The notes under the pieces are model-generated. The model was not told the origin of the DNA. It searched no databases and saw nothing but the letters and a program-made list of their open reading frames with translations. Made by a program: the position numbers and the translations under genes. From Leisingera sp. ANG1 (lineage in GTDB: Bacteria > Pseudomonadota > Alphaproteobacteria > Rhodobacterales > Rhodobacteraceae), in assembly GCF_000203975.2 (NCBI RefSeq), contig NZ_AFCF02000008.1:434001-498000 (forward strand): a stretch of 64,000 nt of DNA. Reading direction: 5' to 3'. Below are positions 18,197 to 27,557 of this stretch, one piece after another (within the stretch, counting starts at the first letter, position 1; the number at the start of each line of letters is the position of its first letter).

Positions 18197-19105
18197 ATGC
18201 CAGATTCTCCCGGCGCTGCCAATTGGGCCAAGCTGCTGTTCCTCGGTGTAATCTGGGGCGCCTCTTTCATGGCGGTGTCGCTGGCGCTGCGGGGCTTCCC
18301 GCCGATGACCATCGCCGCGCTGCGGATCTCCATCGGCGCGCTGTGCCTCCTGGGGGTGGTCTCTGCGATGGGAATCGGCTTGCCCTCACCGCGCACGCGT
18401 GACGGCCGGATCATCTGGGCCTGCGCCATCGGCATGGGATTTTTCACCAACGCCCTACCCTTCACCCTGCTCAGCTGGGGGCAGACCTATGTGGCCAGTG
18501 GCTTTGCCGGGGTCTGCATGGCGGTGGTGCCGCTGTTTGTGCTGCCGCTGGCGCATCTGCTGGTTCCGGGCGAAAGCATGACCCTGCGCCGCACCATCAG
18601 CTTCCTGATCGGCTTTGCCGGCGTGGTGGTGCTGATCGGGCTCGACGCCTTCCGCTCTGCCGGCACCGACTTTGAATCGCTGGCCCGCCTGGCCTGCCTG
18701 GGCGCTTCGCTCTGTTACGCCATCGGCTCAATCATCACCCGGCTCTGCCCGCAGGTGAACATGCTGTCGCTCTCCGCCGCCGCTCTCCTCTGCGGGGCCG
18801 CCATGATGACCCCGGCCGCGCTCTGGGCCGAAGGTGTGCCGGAATTGCCCGCCGTCCTGCCGCTTGGTGCCGTTATCTACCTTGGCCTGCTGCCCACTGC
18901 CCTCGCCCAGGTGCTGCTGGTGCAGGTCGCCCGCAGCGCAGGCCCGGCGTTCCTGTCTACCGTGAACTATCAGGTGCCGGTCTGGTCGGTGATCTTCGGC
19001 GCGGCCCTGTTGGGTGAAACCCTGCCGCCGCAGCTGTTTGCGGCGCTGGCTCTGATCCTCGGCGGCCTCCTCCTCAGCCGCAGCCGCCGCCCGCGCGTGG
19101 CGTAA
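18197..19105 (+). CDS. EamA/DMT-family exporter (first copy)
   Basis: 302-aa inner-membrane transporter with ten predicted helices and two EamA halves: VIWGASFMAVSLALRGFPP opens the first, and GPAFLSTVNYQVPVWSVIF sits in the second. Drug/metabolite transporters of this class export amino acids, purines or other small metabolites; the substrate cannot be told. It is closely related to the exporter at 19638 (shared blocks ALPF-L-WGQ, VLPLAH-VPGE-MTLRR, NYQVPVW, LGE-LPP), so the pair looks like a tandem duplication. tgagg lies before ATG 18197. A short terminator hairpin separates it from the next gene. Confidence 0.88.
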   Translation: MPDSPGAANWAKLLFLGVIWGASFMAVSLALRGFPPMTIAALRISIGALCLLGVVSAMGIGLPSPRTRDGRIIWACAIGMGFFTNALPFTLLSWGQTYVASGFAGVCMAVVPLFVLPLAHLLVPGESMTLRRTISFLIGFAGVVVLIGLDAFRSAGTDFESLARLACLGASLCYAIGSIITRLCPQVNMLSLSAAALLCGAAMMTPAALWAEGVPELPAVLPLGAVIYLGLLPTALAQVLLVQVARSAGPAFLSTVNYQVPVWSVIFGAALLGETLPPQLFAALALILGGLLLSRSRRPRVA

Positions 19106-19144
19106 AGCGCAGACTGTTCGATCGGTAACAAAGCAATTGCCATT

Positions 19145-19170
19145 GACCCCGCCCGCCCGGCGGGGTCTTG
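19145..19170 (+). terminator. Probable terminator of the first DMT exporter
   Basis: Stem gaccccgcc/ggcggggtc (9 bp) with a 5-nt loop, then tcttg. It lies between the first exporter and the unknown gene at 19198. The T run is weak. Confidence 0.55.
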
Positions 19171-19197
19171 TCGCGCGGTGAACGGCAAGAGGACCCC

Positions 19198-19641
19198 ATG
19201 CCCGATATCGCACCTCGCGACACTCCCAAGCAATGGCTGATGGCAATTGTGATCTGGGCCTTTCTGGGTGTTTGGATCTACTTCTTCTCATTCAGCCTCT
19301 ACGCCTCCGGATGCCGCAAATTCAGCCACCCTGCAGAGGAACGGCTGCGCAAATGCGAAAACAGCCTGCGTTTCACAGGCTTCCTATTAACCGACCACCA
19401 GCGCGCCACCAATTTGATCAATCAAGGCATAGCGCAGGCCGATCTTGGCAAAGATGCAAAAGCAATAGTCCTGTTCTTCGAGGCCATCCCCTTACTAACC
19501 GGAGCCAACTCGTCCAATTTTCGCCCACCTCAGCGACAGCTCGAGATACTTGAGCGAAAGATGAAGGACCTGGCAATCCCGCCACGCGCCCACGAACTCT
19601 TTCGGACCGCATTTGACGAATGGGCCAAGAGCCGATCATGA
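19198..19641 (+). CDS. Unknown membrane-anchored protein between two exporters
   Basis: 147 aa, not recognised. One hydrophobic helix near the N-terminus (about residues 12-34: LMAIVIWAFLGVWIYFFSF), followed by a soluble domain with two cysteines (SGCRKF and LRKCENS) and an alpha-helical region that reads like a single tetratricopeptide-type hairpin (NQGIAQADLGKDAKAIVLFFEAIP). The TPR idea is tentative. aagagg sits just before ATG 19198, which supports this start over the upstream TTG at 19168. The gene is AT-richer than its neighbours and its TGA overlaps the ATG of the second exporter (ATGA), implying coupled translation. Possible accessory of the exporter. Confidence 0.65.
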   Translation: MPDIAPRDTPKQWLMAIVIWAFLGVWIYFFSFSLYASGCRKFSHPAEERLRKCENSLRFTGFLLTDHQRATNLINQGIAQADLGKDAKAIVLFFEAIPLLTGANSSNFRPPQRQLEILERKMKDLAIPPRAHELFRTAFDEWAKSRS

Positions 19642-20549
19642 GCACAAGCAGCATCGCCCCGCGCTACTGGCTGATGATTGCCACCCTGGGCTTTGTCTGG
19701 GGCGGAACCTTTCTGCTGATCAAGCTGGCGCTGGACGGCATCACCCCGTTCTGGCTGGCGGCCAGCCGGATCGGATTTGCCGCGCTCCTGCTGTGCGCGG
19801 TCTGGGGCTGGCGCGGGTTCAAGCTGTTCAAGGCTGAGACCAACTGGCCCTCGCTGATCCTGATCGGCATCCTCAGCACCGCCCTGCCTTTCATGCTGAT
19901 CAACTGGGGGCAACAGCATGTCTCCTCCGGCTTCACCGGCGTCAGCATGGCGGCAATCCCGCTGCTGGTGCTGCCCTTGGCGCATATCTTTGTGCCCGGC
20001 GAGCAGATGACCCTGCGCCGCCTCATCGGCTTCTGCATCGGCTTTGCCGGGGTTGCTCTGCTGATCGGTGGCAAGGCATTTGAAACCAGCGGCGCCGAAC
20101 TGGAGGCCTATGGCCGCGCCGCCTGCCTGTCAGCGGCGGCCTGCTACTCGGTCAGCTCAATCCTGACCCGCCGCCTGCCGCCTGCCGACCCTGTCGGGCT
20201 GGCCGCCATATTCCTGGTGATCGGCTGTTTCATCATCTTTCCAGCCGCATGGGTTGCCGAAGGTCCGCCGGTAATGCCAGACACCCGGACCTTGCTGATT
20301 GCCGCCGTGCTCGGCCTGATCCCAACAGCCGCCGCCAACCTGCTGCGGGTCATCGTGGTGCGCGAGGCAGGCCCCACCTTCATGACCCTCACCAACTATC
20401 AGGTGCCGGTCTGGGCCGTGGTGCTGGGCGCGGTTTTCCTGGGCGAGGAGCTGCCGCCCTCGATGCTGCTGGCAATGGTGATGATCCTCGGCGGCCTCGG
20501 CCTCAGCCAGTTCGGCAGGCTCAGCCGCCTGTTCGGAAAACGGGGCTGA
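19638..20549 (+). CDS. EamA/DMT-family exporter (second copy)
   Basis: 303-aa inner-membrane drug/metabolite transporter with two EamA domains, ten helices. Key blocks are FVWGGTFLLIKLALDGITP, LPFMLINWGQQHVSSGF, LPLAHIFVPGEQMTLRR and LTNYQVPVWAVVLGAVFLG, each with a close match in the gene at 18197. ATG 19638 overlaps the stop codon of the preceding unknown gene (ATGA), so this start was chosen over an alternative six codons upstream. It converges on glmM with a 12-bp gap. The substrate is unknown; divergence between the two copies suggests they may carry different metabolites. Confidence 0.88.
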   Translation: MSTSSIAPRYWLMIATLGFVWGGTFLLIKLALDGITPFWLAASRIGFAALLLCAVWGWRGFKLFKAETNWPSLILIGILSTALPFMLINWGQQHVSSGFTGVSMAAIPLLVLPLAHIFVPGEQMTLRRLIGFCIGFAGVALLIGGKAFETSGAELEAYGRAACLSAAACYSVSSILTRRLPPADPVGLAAIFLVIGCFIIFPAAWVAEGPPVMPDTRTLLIAAVLGLIPTAAANLLRVIVVREAGPTFMTLTNYQVPVWAVVLGAVFLGEELPPSMLLAMVMILGGLGLSQFGRLSRLFGKRG

Positions 20550-20561
20550 GCGCCCGCCGCC

Positions 20562-21908
20562 TTAATCGGCGACGGCGGCCTCAACCGCGGCAACCACGCT
20601 GTCGACTGCCAGCGTCATCAGCTCAGCGTCTTCGCTTTCAGCCATCACCCGCACCAGCGGCTCGGTGCCGGACTTGCGGATCAGCAGACGGCCCTGGCCG
20701 TCCAGCATCTTCTCTGCCGCGGCAATCGCCTCCTGCACCCGGGCTTCCTCCAGCGGCACCTGGCCTGCCTGGAAGCGCACGTTGCGCAGCCGCTGCGGCA
20801 CGGTTTCAAACTGATGCGCCAACTGGGACGCCTTCTGCCCCGTCTGCACCATCTCCGCCAGGAAATGCAGCCCCGCCATCAGCCCGTCGCCGGTGGTGGC
20901 GTAATCGCTCATTACGATATGGCCGGATTGCTCCCCGCCCAGGTTAAAGCCGCCTTCGCGCATCCGCTCCACCACGTACCGGTCACCAACAGCCGTGCGC
21001 TCCAAGCCCAGGCCATTGGCTTTCAGATGCCGCTCGAGACCAAGGTTCGACATCACCGTCGCAACCAGTGCGCCGCCGTCCAGCTGCCCCTGCTCAGCCC
21101 AGCGGGTCGCCAGCAGCGCCATCAGCTGGTCGCCATCAGCGACAGTGCCGGTCTCGTCGATCAGGATCACCCGGTCTGCATCGCCGTCCAGGCAAATGCC
21201 TACATGGGCGCCATGCGCCACCACCGCCTCTGCCGCGGTCTGCGGATGCGTCGAACCGCAGCCGCGGTTGATATTCAAACCATCCGGCGACACCCCAACC
21301 GGGATCACTTCCGCCCCCAGCTCCCACAGGACCTCAGGCGCGGTCCGGTGCGCCGCGCCATTGGCGCAGTCGATCACAACCTTCAGGCCATTCAGACCCA
21401 GGTTTCGCGGAAGCGAGCTTTTGACCCGCTCACCATAGCGGAAGCGGGCATCGTCGATCCGCTTGGCGCGGCCGATGTTTGCGGCCTGGGCCGGCTCAAC
21501 CCCGGCTTCAACCAGCGCCTCGATCTCCATCTCCACACTGTCCGACAGTTTGAAGCCGTCGGGGCCGAAGAACTTGATGCCATTGTCCTCGGACGGGTTA
21601 TGGCTGGCAGAAATCATCACACCAAGGTCCGCCCGCATCGAGCGCGTCATCAGCCCGACCGCCGGCGTTGGCACCGGCCCCAGCAGCAGCACGTTCATAC
21701 CGGTCGAGGTCAGCCCCGCGGTCAGCGCGTTCTCAAACATGTAGCCGGACAGCCGGGTGTCCTTGCCGATCACCACACGGTGCACCCCGGTGCCGTCGCG
21801 CCGGAAATACCGCCCGACTGCCGCACCGATGCGCAGCGCCATCTCGGCGGTCATGGGATGGGTGTTGGCGGTGCCGCGCACGCCATCGGTTCCAAAGAGT
21901 TTCCGCAT
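20562..21908 (-). CDS. glmM: Phosphoglucosamine mutase
   Basis: Converts glucosamine-6-phosphate to glucosamine-1-phosphate for UDP-GlcNAc, feeding peptidoglycan and lipopolysaccharide synthesis in the cytoplasm. 448 aa, the standard length. The phosphorylated serine is Ser102 in [13 protein letters not shown]; the metal loop is [13 protein letters not shown]; the sugar-binding GGEQSGHIV and the C-terminal phosphate loop [14 protein letters not shown] are present. ATG 21908 ([15 protein letters not shown]) has aggaaa upstream and is the family start. It is the last gene of the folB-folP-glmM operon, 23 bp after folP; folP-glmM linkage is widespread in bacteria. Confidence 0.97.
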   Translation of the reverse strand: MRKLFGTDGVRGTANTHPMTAEMALRIGAAVGRYFRRDGTGVHRVVIGKDTRLSGYMFENALTAGLTSTGMNVLLLGPVPTPAVGLMTRSMRADLGVMISASHNPSEDNGIKFFGPDGFKLSDSVEMEIEALVEAGVEPAQAANIGRAKRIDDARFRYGERVKSSLPRNLGLNGLKVVIDCANGAAHRTAPEVLWELGAEVIPVGVSPDGLNINRGCGSTHPQTAAEAVVAHGAHVGICLDGDADRVILIDETGTVADGDQLMALLATRWAEQGQLDGGALVATVMSNLGLERHLKANGLGLERTAVGDRYVVERMREGGFNLGGEQSGHIVMSDYATTGDGLMAGLHFLAEMVQTGQKASQLAHQFETVPQRLRNVRFQAGQVPLEEARVQEAIAAAEKMLDGQGRLLIRKSGTEPLVRVMAESEDAELMTLAVDSVVAAVEAAVAD

Positions 21909-21931
21909 TATGCTTTCCTGCCTAAAAGGCC

Positions 21932-22927
21932 TTACCGGACCGCCTGCCAAAGCCGCAGAGCCTGAACCGTCTCAGCCACGTCATGCACCCGCAGGAATTG
22001 CACGCCTTGCGCCAGGGCCGCAAGCCCCACCGCAATTGAACCCGGCGCCCGGGCATCCGCGCGCGGTGCATCGCCGATGGTGCCGATGAATTTCTTGCGG
22101 GAAACCCCCAGCAGCACCGGGCAGCCAAGCCCGTGAAACAGGCTGAGATTGCGCAGCAGCGTCAGATTATGCTCCTGCGTCTTGCCAAAGCCGATGCCCG
22201 GGTCGATCACGATCTGCTCACGGACCACGCCGATGGCCTCCAGCCGGTCGATCTGGTCGCTCAGGAAGTCATAGACATCCAGCAGCACATTTCCGTATTG
22301 CGGATCATCCTGCATCGTCGCCGGGTCGCCTTGCGCATGCATGATGCAGACCGGCACGCTGGCCTGCGCCGCCAGGGGCGCCAGCGCCGGATCAAAGGTA
22401 AAGCCGGAGACATCATTCAGCAGGTTCGCCCCCGCCTCCAGCGCCTCCATGCCCACCGTGGCCTTACGGGTGTCGATGGAAACCGGCACCGGGCACTCCG
22501 CGCGAATGGCCGCGATCACCGGCGCCGTGCGCTCGATTTCTTCGGCTTCCGGAACCTCAGCGGCCCCGGGCCGGGTGGATTCGCCGCCCACGTCGATGAT
22601 CGTGGCGCCACCAGCCACCATCTGCAGCGCCGCTTCCTTTCCAGCCTCAATACCGGCATGCTTGCCGCCATCCGAGAAGCTGTCCGGCGTCACATTCAAA
22701 ATGCCCATGATCTGCGGCTGGGTCATGTCCAGCCCGGCGATCGAGGCACGCCGCGCGCTCAGGCGGCGGCGCTCGGCCTCCGGCACCAGACCGGCAGGCA
22801 CGATCCGCGGCGGCGCATCGCGGCTCAGGATCTCAACCTCGGTAAACCACAGGGCACTGCCCGCCAGCGGGACCGCGCCTTCGGGGCGCGCCTCGCCGTG
22901 CTGAACCAACGGCCGGTAATATGTCAC
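21932..22927 (-). CDS. folP: Dihydropteroate synthase
   Basis: Joins p-aminobenzoate to dihydropterin pyrophosphate in folate synthesis; the target of sulfonamides. 331 aa: a short N-terminal extension of about 70 residues, then the TIM-barrel with [58 protein letters not shown] and GVSRKKFIG. The start is GTG 22927, whose bases overlap the folB TGA (GTGA), indicating coupling; an in-frame ATG near residue 68 ([15 protein letters not shown]) would give the minimal catalytic protein, but the extension is common in roseobacter homologues as far as I recall. Middle gene of folB-folP-glmM. Confidence 0.95.
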   Translation of the reverse strand: MTYYRPLVQHGEARPEGAVPLAGSALWFTEVEILSRDAPPRIVPAGLVPEAERRRLSARRASIAGLDMTQPQIMGILNVTPDSFSDGGKHAGIEAGKEAALQMVAGGATIIDVGGESTRPGAAEVPEAEEIERTAPVIAAIRAECPVPVSIDTRKATVGMEALEAGANLLNDVSGFTFDPALAPLAAQASVPVCIMHAQGDPATMQDDPQYGNVLLDVYDFLSDQIDRLEAIGVVREQIVIDPGIGFGKTQEHNLTLLRNLSLFHGLGCPVLLGVSRKKFIGTIGDAPRADARAPGSIAVGLAALAQGVQFLRVHDVAETVQALRLWQAVR

Positions 22928-23844
22928 AGTTGTGCTTGCTCCACGCTGACATCCCGCAGGGGGACACCGGGATTATCAGGCAAATCCCCGCCAAGCACAA
23001 TCATCTCACCCGCTTCAAAGGTCGCTGCAAACCAGGCCGCCAGCGCAACCGAGTTCGACGGCGGCGCCGAAGGGCCGTCCACCGCGTCCAGCACGATCTT
23101 GGACGGCGCCCAGACGCAGATCTGGCGGTTCTTCATCGCCCAGTCCAGTTCGGTCCGGGTCGACACCACGACGCAGCGATCGTCCTTGGCGGCCAGACGC
23201 CAGGCATTCTGTTCAATCGCCAAGAGGTCGATCCGCCGCTGGGTCCATTTGTGCCCTGTCTCGGGCACCGCCAGCGGGTGCGTCCCGACACACAGGATCA
23301 GCGGCCGCTGGCGGCACTCCATCTGGTCGATCCATCCGGTCAGGTTTTCACTGTCGATGGCCGCGTTGGACAGATACATCAGCCGCGGATGCGGGCGGTC
23401 CTGCTCTTCCGCCAAATGGGTGATCTGGTCCTTGGAGCGCACCACTTCGACGCCCAGAGCGCCGGGGCCGCGGTCCAGCTTCTCGATCCGCACGAAGGCG
23501 CGCACCGCCTGATGCTCCAGCAGGATCCGTTCAGCCACGCGTTCTGCCAGCGTCTCCAGCAGGTTCAGCCGTTCCGCCGCCAGCTCATGGGCGATGGCTT
23601 CGGTCAGCTTGTCATAGGACAGGATCCGGTCGACATCGTCATCCAGGTCCTTGGGCAGCGGCGCGATTTCGACCACCACATTGAAACTGATCCGCTGGGT
23701 TGTGCCGCGCTCCGCCTGGAACGCGCCGATCTCCACCTCGACAGTATGATCGCGCAGCGAAATGCGGTCCAGCAGGCCGGGCGCGGCAGTGGCCATCGAA
23801 CGCTCGGACGGATGCGCAAAGGCAAGGCGGATTTCAGAGGGCAT
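22924..23844 (-). CDS. folB: Dihydroneopterin aldolase with long C-terminal extension
   Basis: 306 aa, about two and a half times the usual 120 aa. Residues about 23-140 carry the FolB fold: DRISLRDHTVEVEIGAF, the YDKLTEAI region with its active-site tyrosine, LNLLETLAERVAERIL, and FVRIEKLDRG with the conserved lysine. The rest (about 150-306) has no motif I recognise, but contains an Asn/Asp-rich alternating pattern and several Trp residues (KWTQRRIDLLA, LDWAMKNRQICVWAPS, ALAAWFAATFEAGEMI). FolB makes 6-hydroxymethyl-dihydropterin, the substrate of the next steps. First gene of an operon with folP and glmM. The extension could be structural or a second function. Confidence 0.88.
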   Translation of the reverse strand: MPSEIRLAFAHPSERSMATAAPGLLDRISLRDHTVEVEIGAFQAERGTTQRISFNVVVEIAPLPKDLDDDVDRILSYDKLTEAIAHELAAERLNLLETLAERVAERILLEHQAVRAFVRIEKLDRGPGALGVEVVRSKDQITHLAEEQDRPHPRLMYLSNAAIDSENLTGWIDQMECRQRPLILCVGTHPLAVPETGHKWTQRRIDLLAIEQNAWRLAAKDDRCVVVSTRTELDWAMKNRQICVWAPSKIVLDAVDGPSAPPSNSVALAAWFAATFEAGEMIVLGGDLPDNPGVPLRDVSVEQAQL

Positions 23845-23973
23845 GGCAGAACGGGCCTTTGGCTGGCTGTGTCAGGTGTGGGACCCAACAATAGACTTTC
23901 GGCGGCTTCTTAACAGTCCCGCATACGCCATGCCAGTAGCAGAAAGCGGCACATGCATGCCGCCTTCAGGCCA

Positions 23974-24630
23974 TCAGTTGCTCATCGCGGTCTGGTAGCG
24001 ATCGTCGCGGTAGAACAGGTGCACACCAATGCGCGTGGTGTTTGTGAAGGTGCGGCTCCAGCGCGGGCGCACCGCGGTGGTATGATAGTAGGTCGCACCT
24101 TCCGTCAGCTCCGACTTCAGCCCGTCCAGCGCCGCGCGCGCCACCTTGGCTACCCGCTGATACGCTTTCTTCTCGCGGATCACTTCCTTGTGGCCGTCGC
24201 AAGTGTAGGTGAACTGGCACTGGTACTTGCGCCCAGTTCCCTGGTTGATCACCCCGCAAGGGGTGTTCGGGAACTGCTCGCTTCTGACCCGGTTCAGGAT
24301 CACCTCGGCCACCGCAAACTGGCCCTTCACGGTCTCGCCGCGCGCCTCGAAGTACAGGGCCTCAGCCAGGCAGGCGAATTGCTCGCCCCCGGTCGCTTTC
24401 GGCTGGTCATCCAGCCAGGCCTTGGAGTACTCCACCTGCTGCGTGCCGGTCTTGCGGTTCTTGAACGGATTGGAGCGGAATCCGAAAAATCCGCTGAACT
24501 TCCGCGCAGGCACCGCGTTGAGACTGGCCTGCTCACGCTCGATCAGCGTATCCAGGCCGGTTTCGGCAGCAACACTCTTACCCATCGTGATGGTGGCAGC
24601 CATCACGGCAATCATAGTCAACAATTTCAT
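23974..24630 (-). CDS. SleB-type cell wall hydrolase (Hydrolase_2 family)
   Basis: 218-aa exported protein: signal peptide MKLLTMIAVMAATITMGKS with cleavage likely after VAA near residue 22. The catalytic domain (about 83-215) has CLAEALYFEARGETVKGQ with the likely catalytic Glu95, FAVAEVILNRVRSEQFPNT, and a C-terminal region ending in a YYHTTAVRPRW motif, all standard for SleB/CwlJ-like muramidases, which act on peptidoglycan in the periplasm. Four cysteines (C87, C124 and the CQFTYTC pair) may form disulfides. A TTAACCAT site lies upstream. In roseobacters such enzymes act in growth or division, not in spore germination. Confidence 0.85.
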   Translation of the reverse strand: MKLLTMIAVMAATITMGKSVAAETGLDTLIEREQASLNAVPARKFSGFFGFRSNPFKNRKTGTQQVEYSKAWLDDQPKATGGEQFACLAEALYFEARGETVKGQFAVAEVILNRVRSEQFPNTPCGVINQGTGRKYQCQFTYTCDGHKEVIREKKAYQRVAKVARAALDGLKSELTEGATYYHTTAVRPRWSRTFTNTTRIGVHLFYRDDRYQTAMSN

Positions 24631-24743
24631 TCAGGGTTCCCCCGTCCTAACAGCCTGCAACCGGTTTCCCCGGCCACATGCGGTCGCATCCCTTAATGGA
24701 AACAGCCCCAAACGTCCAGCTTGCCGCCCCGGGGTGCGACAGC

Positions 24744-24751
24744 ATGGTTAA
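24744..24751 (-). promoter_or_regulatory. TTAACCAT site upstream of the SleB-type hydrolase
   Basis: Minus-strand TTAACCAT, 114 bp before the hydrolase start. It matches what I recall as a CtrA half-site. A single 8-mer is weak evidence on its own, but the same 8-mer occurs upstream of the glycosyltransferase gene. Confidence 0.3.
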
Positions 24752-24802
24752 CGCAAGTGCGGAGCCATCCCCGTTTCCTGCGGCTGGATGACCTGAATTT
24801 TC

Positions 24803-27379
24803 CTAATATTTTGTGTAAGTTGGCGCGATCTGACCGGTTTTACTGCCAATTGCCAGCTGAGCGGCGGCTAACCGCGCAACGGGCACGCGGAACGGCGAGC
24901 ACGAAACGTAATCAAAGCCCGCGTCACGGCAGAATGCAATCGATTCGGGGTTGCCGCCATGCTCTCCGCAGATCGAAAGCGTTATTTCGCCGTTCTCTGC
25001 CCGGCCCCGCTGAACCCCCAGTTTCAGCAGTTCGCCGACCCCGTCGGTATCCAGAACATGGAACGGATCCTCCGGAAACACCCCCTGGTTGACATATTCC
25101 GACATGAACCGCCCGGCATCGTCGCGCGACAGCCCATAGGTCATCTGCGTGAGGTCGTTGGTGCCAAAGCTGAGGAAAGCCGTGTGCGGCGAAATCTCCC
25201 CTGCCCGCAGGGCGGCGCGCGGTGTCTCCACCATCACGCCCAGCCGGTAGGTGAAATCCTCGCCCCGCTCCAATTTAACCGCCGAGGCCACCGCGTCGAT
25301 GCGGGCCTTCACCAGCTCCACCTCCCGCTTGGCCGAGACCAGCGGGATCATGATCTCCGGCACCACCGGCTCACCCCATTTAGAGGCTTCAAGCGTGGCC
25401 TCGAAGATGGCCCGCGCCTGCATGTCATAGATTTCCGGCACCGTAACACCCAGCCGCACACCGCGCAGGCCCAGCATCGGGTTGTATTCGTCCATCTCCT
25501 CCACCCGGCGCGTCACATCGCTGACCGGAATGCCCAAGGCCTCCGACAGCTCACGCTGGCCGGTCTTGGTCGCGGGCAGGAACTCATGCAGCGGCGGGTC
25601 GAACAGCCTGATGCAGACCGGCATCCCCTCCATGATCCGGAACAGCTCGCGGAAGTCGTCGCGCTGCATCGGCAGCAGCCGCTCCAGCACCGCTTCCCGG
25701 CCCGAGGGCGTCTCGGCAAAGATCATCTCCCGCATCACCGTCAGCCGGCCGGGTTCAAAGAACATATGCTCCGTGCGGCACAGCCCAATGCCCTGAGCAT
25801 TGAATTTCCGCGCCATTTCAGCATCTTCCGGTGTATCCGCATTGGCACGGATACCGATATCACGGGCCTCGTCCGCCCAGGCCAGCAAGGTCAGCAGCGC
25901 GCCATCCTCAGCCGCTTCCAGCATACGCGGCTGGCCTGCCAGAACCTGCCCGCTGCTGCCGTCGATGGTGATCGTGTCGCCCGGCTTGAAGATCCGCCCG
26001 TCTGCCGCCTCCAGCATCTTGCGCTTGCTGTGGAACTTCATGTTCGAGGCGCCGACGATGCACGGCAGCCCCAGACCGCGGCCGATCACCGCCGCATGGC
26101 TGGTCATGCCGCCCTTTTCGGTCAGAACCGCAGCGGCGGCATGCATACCGCGCACATCCTCGGGCGAGGTTTCCCGGCGCACCAGAATGCACGGCTCGCC
26201 GCGCGCGGCACTGGCCTGCGCCCCGGCGGCAGTGAACACCAGCTTGCCTGTGGCCGCGCCCGGGCTGGCCGCAATGCCGCGCCCGATCACGTCGCGTTCA
26301 GCATCCGGTGCCACCTGACGGTGCAGCAGTTCATTCAGGATATGCGCATCGACCCGGATCAGCGCTTCCTCCTTGGGGATCACGCCATCCTCGGCCAGCG
26401 CGACCGCAATCCGCACCGCCGCCTGGGCGCTGCGCGTCACCCGAACCCCGTCCAGGATATGCACCCGGCCGTTTTCGACCACAAATTCCAGCTGCATCTC
26501 CTCGCGCAGTTTCACCCGCATCAAGGCTGCATGGGCTTTCAGGTCGGCAAAGGCCTCCGGCGCCAGTTCCTCCAGCGACAACCCGCGCGCATCTTTCGCC
26601 AGATACAGCGCCCCGGCCCCGGCTCCCAGCGCATCGCGCCCCTGGCTCTGGCTCAGGTAGCGCCCCGTAAGCTGCGGCATGCCGGTGGTGGAATTCACCA
26701 GCTGCAATACGCCCGATCCGCATTCCCCTTGGCCCACGCCAGGGATCATTTCCTGCACCACCAGCCCGAGGCCCGCATCGGCAGGCGCGCCCTTGGCCTG
26801 GCGCAGCAGCCGGGCTGAGGTGCCCTCCCACGCCCGCGCCATCGAGCGCAGCACCGCCGCCAGCTGCTCACCCGGGTCCTGCGGGAACTGCTCGTCGGTT
26901 TCCGCCTCATAGGCGTGCAAGATCTCGGTCAGCGCATCCGGGCCGCCGTCCTCGACATCGTCGAACACATCCGGGTCCAGCCGTGCCACATGCACCGCAT
27001 AGGACTGCACGAACCGCAGATAGAGCGCCGCCGCCGCCTCCCGCCCCAGGCTATCGCAGAGGTCGACGTAACGCGCATCGTTCATGCCGATATTCAGGAT
27101 TGCCCCCGGCCCGCCCCAATCAGGGTCCTCCGAGGACGGGCGCACGCACAGCAATGCCTCCGGATCAAATTCAGCCAGCACCGCGTTCAGATCCGGCATC
27201 TGCCCTTCGGCAATGGAATGCACTGCGTCAAACGACAGCGCCACTGTGCGCGGCACCGGCAGGTCCAGCCGCACCAGCCGCTGCAGGCATTTCGCCCGGC
27301 CGCCATGGGTGGCGGTGGCAATAGGCGCTGTCGAAGTGATCAGCGAGGCCGGCGGGATCTGTTCGAAATCTTTCTGCAC
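24803..27379 (-). CDS. ppdK: Pyruvate, phosphate dikinase
   Basis: Interconverts pyruvate + ATP + Pi and phosphoenolpyruvate + AMP + PPi, a reversible PEP-forming step in central carbon metabolism. 858 aa. The N-terminal nucleotide-binding part (1-330) includes LLCVRPSSEDPDWGGPGAI and VVQEMIPGVGQGECGSG; the swivelling phosphohistidine domain has EKGGMTSHAAVIGRGLG with His428; the C-terminal PEP/pyruvate barrel has GLCRTEHMFFE, GLRGVRLG, SFGTNDLTQMTYGLSRDD and the catalytic Cys804 in SICGEHGGNPESI. The start is GTG 27379 with aaggag about 10 nt upstream. It lies apart from glyS downstream in its own unit. Confidence 0.93.
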   Translation of the reverse strand: MQKDFEQIPPASLITSTAPIATATHGGRAKCLQRLVRLDLPVPRTVALSFDAVHSIAEGQMPDLNAVLAEFDPEALLCVRPSSEDPDWGGPGAILNIGMNDARYVDLCDSLGREAAAALYLRFVQSYAVHVARLDPDVFDDVEDGGPDALTEILHAYEAETDEQFPQDPGEQLAAVLRSMARAWEGTSARLLRQAKGAPADAGLGLVVQEMIPGVGQGECGSGVLQLVNSTTGMPQLTGRYLSQSQGRDALGAGAGALYLAKDARGLSLEELAPEAFADLKAHAALMRVKLREEMQLEFVVENGRVHILDGVRVTRSAQAAVRIAVALAEDGVIPKEEALIRVDAHILNELLHRQVAPDAERDVIGRGIAASPGAATGKLVFTAAGAQASAARGEPCILVRRETSPEDVRGMHAAAAVLTEKGGMTSHAAVIGRGLGLPCIVGASNMKFHSKRKMLEAADGRIFKPGDTITIDGSSGQVLAGQPRMLEAAEDGALLTLLAWADEARDIGIRANADTPEDAEMARKFNAQGIGLCRTEHMFFEPGRLTVMREMIFAETPSGREAVLERLLPMQRDDFRELFRIMEGMPVCIRLFDPPLHEFLPATKTGQRELSEALGIPVSDVTRRVEEMDEYNPMLGLRGVRLGVTVPEIYDMQARAIFEATLEASKWGEPVVPEIMIPLVSAKREVELVKARIDAVASAVKLERGEDFTYRLGVMVETPRAALRAGEISPHTAFLSFGTNDLTQMTYGLSRDDAGRFMSEYVNQGVFPEDPFHVLDTDGVGELLKLGVQRGRAENGEITLSICGEHGGNPESIAFCRDAGFDYVSCSPFRVPVARLAAAQLAIGSKTGQIAPTYTKY

Positions 27380-27475
27380 TGCAGCACGTCTCCTTTGAAA
27401 GTCACCATAAGGCCAAGACGCGACGGCGCAAGAGTCTTGTAACGGGCCGGTGACGGATCAGGCAGGCGCAGATAC

Positions 27476-27508
27476 GAAAAACCGGCCTTCCCTTGCGGAA
27501 AGGCCGGT
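27476..27508 (-). terminator. Rho-independent terminator of glyS
   Basis: Stem accggcctt/aaggccggt (27481-27489 with 27500-27508), followed on the minus strand by a run of T. It lies about 50 bp beyond the glyS stop codon. Confidence 0.85.
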
Positions 27509-27557
27509 CCCTGCGGGGCGGGTATTTTTGACCAGAAAGAAGCAGCCGGTCCGGCGC

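Noticed and set aside
19409-19430. TTGATCAATCAA as a further FNR box
   Set aside because: The spacer is two bases instead of four and the site lies inside a coding region.
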